8,796 nucleotides of DNA from an uncultured Planctomycetota bacterium. GTDB taxonomy: Bacteria > Planctomycetota > SZUA-567 > JAFGNG01. Position 1 is the first letter of the stretch. Every line of letters starts with the position of its first letter. Made by a program: the position numbers and the translations under genes. Shown piece after piece: positions 5,966-8,796 of this stretch. Under the pieces are notes generated by a model. It saw nothing but the letters and a program-made list of their open reading frames with translations, was not told the origin of the DNA and did no database searches. Location: contig CAMZKK010000046.1 in assembly GCA_947311175.1 (NCBI GenBank), positions 1 through 8,796 on the forward strand. Direction: 5' to 3'.

Positions 5966-7770
5966 TGTGTGGAATAGCTGGGGCAATAAATTTTAAACCG
6001 AATAGAGATATAGTTTTTTCTACATTGAATCATCGAGGACCGGATGAAAATGGATTTTATGAAGATTTAAATCTGTCACTTTTTCATACTAGGCTATCAA
6101 TTCAAGATGTCAAGTGCGGGCAACAACCATTTATTTTTAATGATTATGCAATTGTCTTTAACGGTGAAATTTATAATCATTTAGAGCTTAGAGATAAATT
6201 GTCTGATTTTACCTTTAAAACAAATTCCGATACCGAAACCTTATTATATCTTTATCTTAAATATAAAGAAAAGGCATTCGAAAAGATTGATGGAATGTTT
6301 GCCTTTGCAATTTATGATAAATCAAATAAAAGACTAATCTTGGCACGAGATCGTGCCGGTAAAAAACCTTTGTATTTTTATTCAAAAGAAAATCAATTCT
6401 TTTTTGCCAGTGAACTTAATGCGATAAATAAAGCCGTTGATGGTTTGAAAATATCCAAAGACGCTATTGCCTCTTATCTAAGAGTTGGTTTCTTTTATAA
6501 AGGTTTTACCCCCTATCAAGATGTTGCAGAACTTGAAGCCGGAACAGTGTTGACGGTTGAGCTTGAATCAATGAAAGAATCAACTAATCGTTATTTTGAT
6601 ATTTCCGAATATTACAACTCGCCAAAAAATGTAGGATTTGACGAGTCGGTAGAGAAAACAGATGATTTGTTAAGAAAAAGCATTACCGATAGATTGATTT
6701 CTTCAGATTTGGAGGTTGGGGCATTTTTGAGTGGTGGGATTGATAGCTCATTGATTGTTGCGATTGCATCGGAATATCAAGATAAACTAAAAACATTTAC
6801 CGTTAAATTTGATGGTGCATATGATGAATCATCCTTAGCTCGGCTTACTGCTGAAAAATATCATACCGAACATCACGAGATTAAAATCTCGATGAACCTT
6901 AGAGATGATGTTGAAAAGATTATTTTAAATTATGGAATGCCGTTTATGGATTCATCGGCAATTCCAAGTTACTATGTTAGCCGAGAAGCCAGAAAATATG
7001 TTACCGTTGCTCTTAATGGTGATGGTGCAGATGAGCTTTTTGGTGGTTATAGACGCTATGTGCCGGCTGCAAATAATTTATTTGGCTTGGCTAAAAAGTT
7101 TTCCTTTTTATCAAAGTTGATTCCTCCTGTTAATAATAAAAAGTCTATCATTAGTCACTTAAAAAGATTGTTTTCAATGTCAAAAAAAACAGGCTTAGAT
7201 TTTTATCTGTCAAGCACTTATGATGTCTTTGAAGATTTTTATGTGTTTCCACAAAATAAAATTTTCTCTGAAATGAGTGATTATTTGATAGGAATAGAAA
7301 ATCTTGGGATTTCTAAATTTTCCGAGATGCTGCTTGCCGATTTTAACCTTTTGCTTTTTAGTGATTTATTGGTAAAGATGGATATTGCGACAATGGCAAA
7401 TTCACTAGAGGTGAGAAGTCCGTTTCTCAGTAAATACTTGTTAGAATTTGCTCCTACCATTAAAGATGAATATAAAATCAAAGGTAAAACTACAAAATAT
7501 ATTCTTCGTGAATTAGCAAAGAAATATTTGTCTCCTGAACTTCTTAATCAACCAAAGAGAGGTTTTGAGGTGCCGCTAAAGGGTTGGGTCAATGGTGTCT
7601 TAAAAGAGCAGATATTTGCAAAATTAGAGTGCAACAGTTTTTCCTCAGACTTCATTGAACAAAAATTTATAACCTCGCTTCTTGCAGATAAAGTTAAATT
7701 ATCGGCAGAAAAAAGAGCAAAAATGCTCTGGAATATGTATTGCCTTGAGGTATGGAAAAATAATCAATGA
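5965..7770 (+). CDS. asnB: Asparagine synthetase (glutamine-hydrolysing) family amidotransferase
   Basis: 601 residues, cytoplasmic. Classic AsnB reaction: glutamine is hydrolysed and the ammonia is transferred to an AMP-activated carboxylate, normally aspartate. The N-terminal class II glutaminase domain has the nucleophile Cys2 (exposed after Met removal, which fixes the GTG start), HRGPDENG (23-30), RLSIQD (43-48), FNGEIYN (65-71) and SDTET (88-92). The synthetase domain has the ATP PP-loop SGGIDSS (256-262), YDES (286-289), NGDGADELFGGY (351-362), KMD (471-473) and SLEVRSPFL (480-488). All expected catalytic parts look intact; the length fits the 600-residue bacterial AsnB/AsnO branch. 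It lies 64 bases after the secreted toroid gene and overlaps the glycosyltransferase gene by 4 bases, so a cluster-specific role such as amidating a sugar acid is as plausible as asparagine supply. A small hairpin and mini-ORF precede the start. Confidence 0.93.
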   Translation: MCGIAGAINFKPNRDIVFSTLNHRGPDENGFYEDLNLSLFHTRLSIQDVKCGQQPFIFNDYAIVFNGEIYNHLELRDKLSDFTFKTNSDTETLLYLYLKYKEKAFEKIDGMFAFAIYDKSNKRLILARDRAGKKPLYFYSKENQFFFASELNAINKAVDGLKISKDAIASYLRVGFFYKGFTPYQDVAELEAGTVLTVELESMKESTNRYFDISEYYNSPKNVGFDESVEKTDDLLRKSITDRLISSDLEVGAFLSGGIDSSLIVAIASEYQDKLKTFTVKFDGAYDESSLARLTAEKYHTEHHEIKISMNLRDDVEKIILNYGMPFMDSSAIPSYYVSREARKYVTVALNGDGADELFGGYRRYVPAANNLFGLAKKFSFLSKLIPPVNNKKSIISHLKRLFSMSKKTGLDFYLSSTYDVFEDFYVFPQNKIFSEMSDYLIGIENLGISKFSEMLLADFNLLLFSDLLVKMDIATMANSLEVRSPFLSKYLLEFAPTIKDEYKIKGKTTKYILRELAKKYLSPELLNQPKRGFEVPLKGWVNGVLKEQIFAKLECNSFSSDFIEQKFITSLLADKVKLSAEKRAKMLWNMYCLEVWKNNQ

Positions 7771-8796
7771 AAAAATTAATTCGGATTACGACTGTTCCTA
7801 TTTCCTTGAAAATCTTGCTTAAATCACAATTGAAATTTATGAGTAAACACTTTGAGGTTATTGCAGTATCGAGTGAGGGGGCTGAATTAGACGAAGTAAA
7901 AAATGACGAAGGTGTTAGAGTAAACGCTATCAATATGAGTAGGAAGATAACACCGCTAAAAGATTTCATTTCATTGATAAAGATGGTTGTTTTTATTTAT
8001 CGAGAGAAACCCGACATAGTTCACACTCATACTCCAAAGGCTGGGATAATTGGAATGCTTGCCGCTTGGCTGTGTAGAGTAAAGATTAGGATTCATACTG
8101 TTGCCGGTTTGCCGGTTATGGAAAAAAGTGGATTTATTAAAACGATATTGTTTTTGGTTGAAAAGATTACATTTTCTTGTGCAACTCAAGTTTTTCCTAA
8201 TTCAAATGGATTATTAGAATATATAGTTGAAAACAATCTTTGTTCAAAAAACAAATTAGAGGTTATTTCCTCCGGTAGTAGTAATGGAGTTGATACAGAT
8301 TTTTTTATACCTGTGGAAGATAAAAAAACATATGTTGGTGAATTTAGATTTATTTTTGTTGGCAGAGTTGTTGCTGATAAGGGGATAAATGAATTGGTTG
8401 AAGCGTTTGATAGATTGTCCAAGATAGATAATAACTGCAAGTTATATATTGTTGGAAATCAAGAAGAACAACTTGACCCTATTGCGAAAAATACTAAGAA
8501 TATAATTGCGGAAAATAAGAATATTGTAATGACAGGTTATGAGCAAAATATTTTACCGTATTTGCAAAATTCAAATTGTTTGGTGTTGCCGTCATATCGC
8601 GAAGGTTTCCCAAATGTTGTGATGCAGGCATTATCTACCGGGATACCGGTAATTGTTAGTAATATCAATGGTTGTAACGAGATTATTAAAGATGGATATA
8701 ACGGATTGATAGTTAGGGTAAAATCAGTAGAAGAGCTATTTGCTGCAATGAAAAGGTTGCTCGATGAACCGAAATTATTAAAAAAACTATCTGCAA
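7767..8796 (+). CDS. Glycosyltransferase family 4 (GT-B), C-terminus cut by window
   Basis: 343 codons are visible from the ATG at 7767, which overlaps the asnB stop as ATGA; translation is probably coupled because no good Shine-Dalgarno is near. The fold is GT-B. The N-terminal acceptor domain has KPDIVHTHTPKAG (81-93), HTVAGLPV (110-117) and the GSSNGVD linker (170-176). The C-terminal nucleotide-sugar domain has FVGRVVADKG (197-206), LYIVG (226-230), and LPSYREGFPNVVMQA (274-288) followed by GCNEIIKDGYNG. The usual EX7E pair is E279 with Gln at 287. From memory such proteins, common in capsule and O-antigen loci, are retaining transferases that add a sugar to a lipid-linked intermediate at the cytoplasmic membrane face. 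Donor and acceptor cannot be read from sequence. Perhaps 30-50 residues are missing at the right edge, where the operon likely continues into more glycan genes. Confidence 0.9.
   Translation, partial: MKKLIRITTVPISLKILLKSQLKFMSKHFEVIAVSSEGAELDEVKNDEGVRVNAINMSRKITPLKDFISLIKMVVFIYREKPDIVHTHTPKAGIIGMLAAWLCRVKIRIHTVAGLPVMEKSGFIKTILFLVEKITFSCATQVFPNSNGLLEYIVENNLCSKNKLEVISSGSSNGVDTDFFIPVEDKKTYVGEFRFIFVGRVVADKGINELVEAFDRLSKIDNNCKLYIVGNQEEQLDPIAKNTKNIIAENKNIVMTGYEQNILPYLQNSNCLVLPSYREGFPNVVMQALSTGIPVIVSNINGCNEIIKDGYNGLIVRVKSVEELFAAMKRLLDEPKLLKKLSA

Noticed and set aside
7694..8440. Three minus-strand small frames opposite the end of asnB and the GT4 gene
   Set aside because: The plus strand codes continuously for recognisable AsnB and GT4 motifs here; the antisense frames look like low-complexity shadows.

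Overview
AT-rich bacterial DNA (by eye about one third G+C), read with the standard bacterial code; TAA, TAG and TGA all end genes. It holds six protein genes, two of them cut by the window edges, and no RNA gene, CRISPR array, insertion sequence or transposase that I can see. Signal peptides and an O-antigen/capsule-type glycan gene set suggest a Gram-negative-like bacterium. A YitJ-type homocysteine methyltransferase/MTHFR fusion, a NAT_N/GNAT_C acyltransferase and an AMMECR1-like/toroid secreted protein together remind me of the Lentisphaerota/PVC group. That placement is a weak inference without any database search.

Left part (1-2509): a minus-strand bifunctional methionine/one-carbon gene enters from the left edge. 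It faces away from a plus-strand gene for an exported M28-family metallopeptidase with a C-terminal PDZ domain. The 225-base gap between them carries a good minus-strand promoter. Middle part (2510-3880): a hairpin follows the peptidase gene, then a convergent minus-strand acyltransferase gene of the NAT_N/GNAT_C type. These are probably independent transcription units. A 214-base divergent gap (3881-4094) follows, containing an inverted repeat, a direct repeat and a perfect palindrome that could be operators.

Right part (4095-8796): three plus-strand genes look like one operon that runs off the window. The first encodes a secreted AMMECR1-like protein fused to an alpha-helical toroid; it starts at a TTG behind a near-perfect Shine-Dalgarno. 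The second encodes an AsnB-type glutamine-dependent amidotransferase, and the third a GT4 glycosyltransferase whose start overlaps the asnB stop (ATGA). AsnB plus GT4 is typical of the edge of a surface-polysaccharide cluster, where AsnB homologues can amidate sugar acids. The most unusual points are a small hairpin presenting the asnB Shine-Dalgarno in its loop, next to a 17-codon mini-ORF ending on the asnB start; the loss of the AMMECR1 signature in the secreted protein; and the apparent loss of one zinc ligand in the M28 peptidase. I see no clearly new defence or mobile system here.
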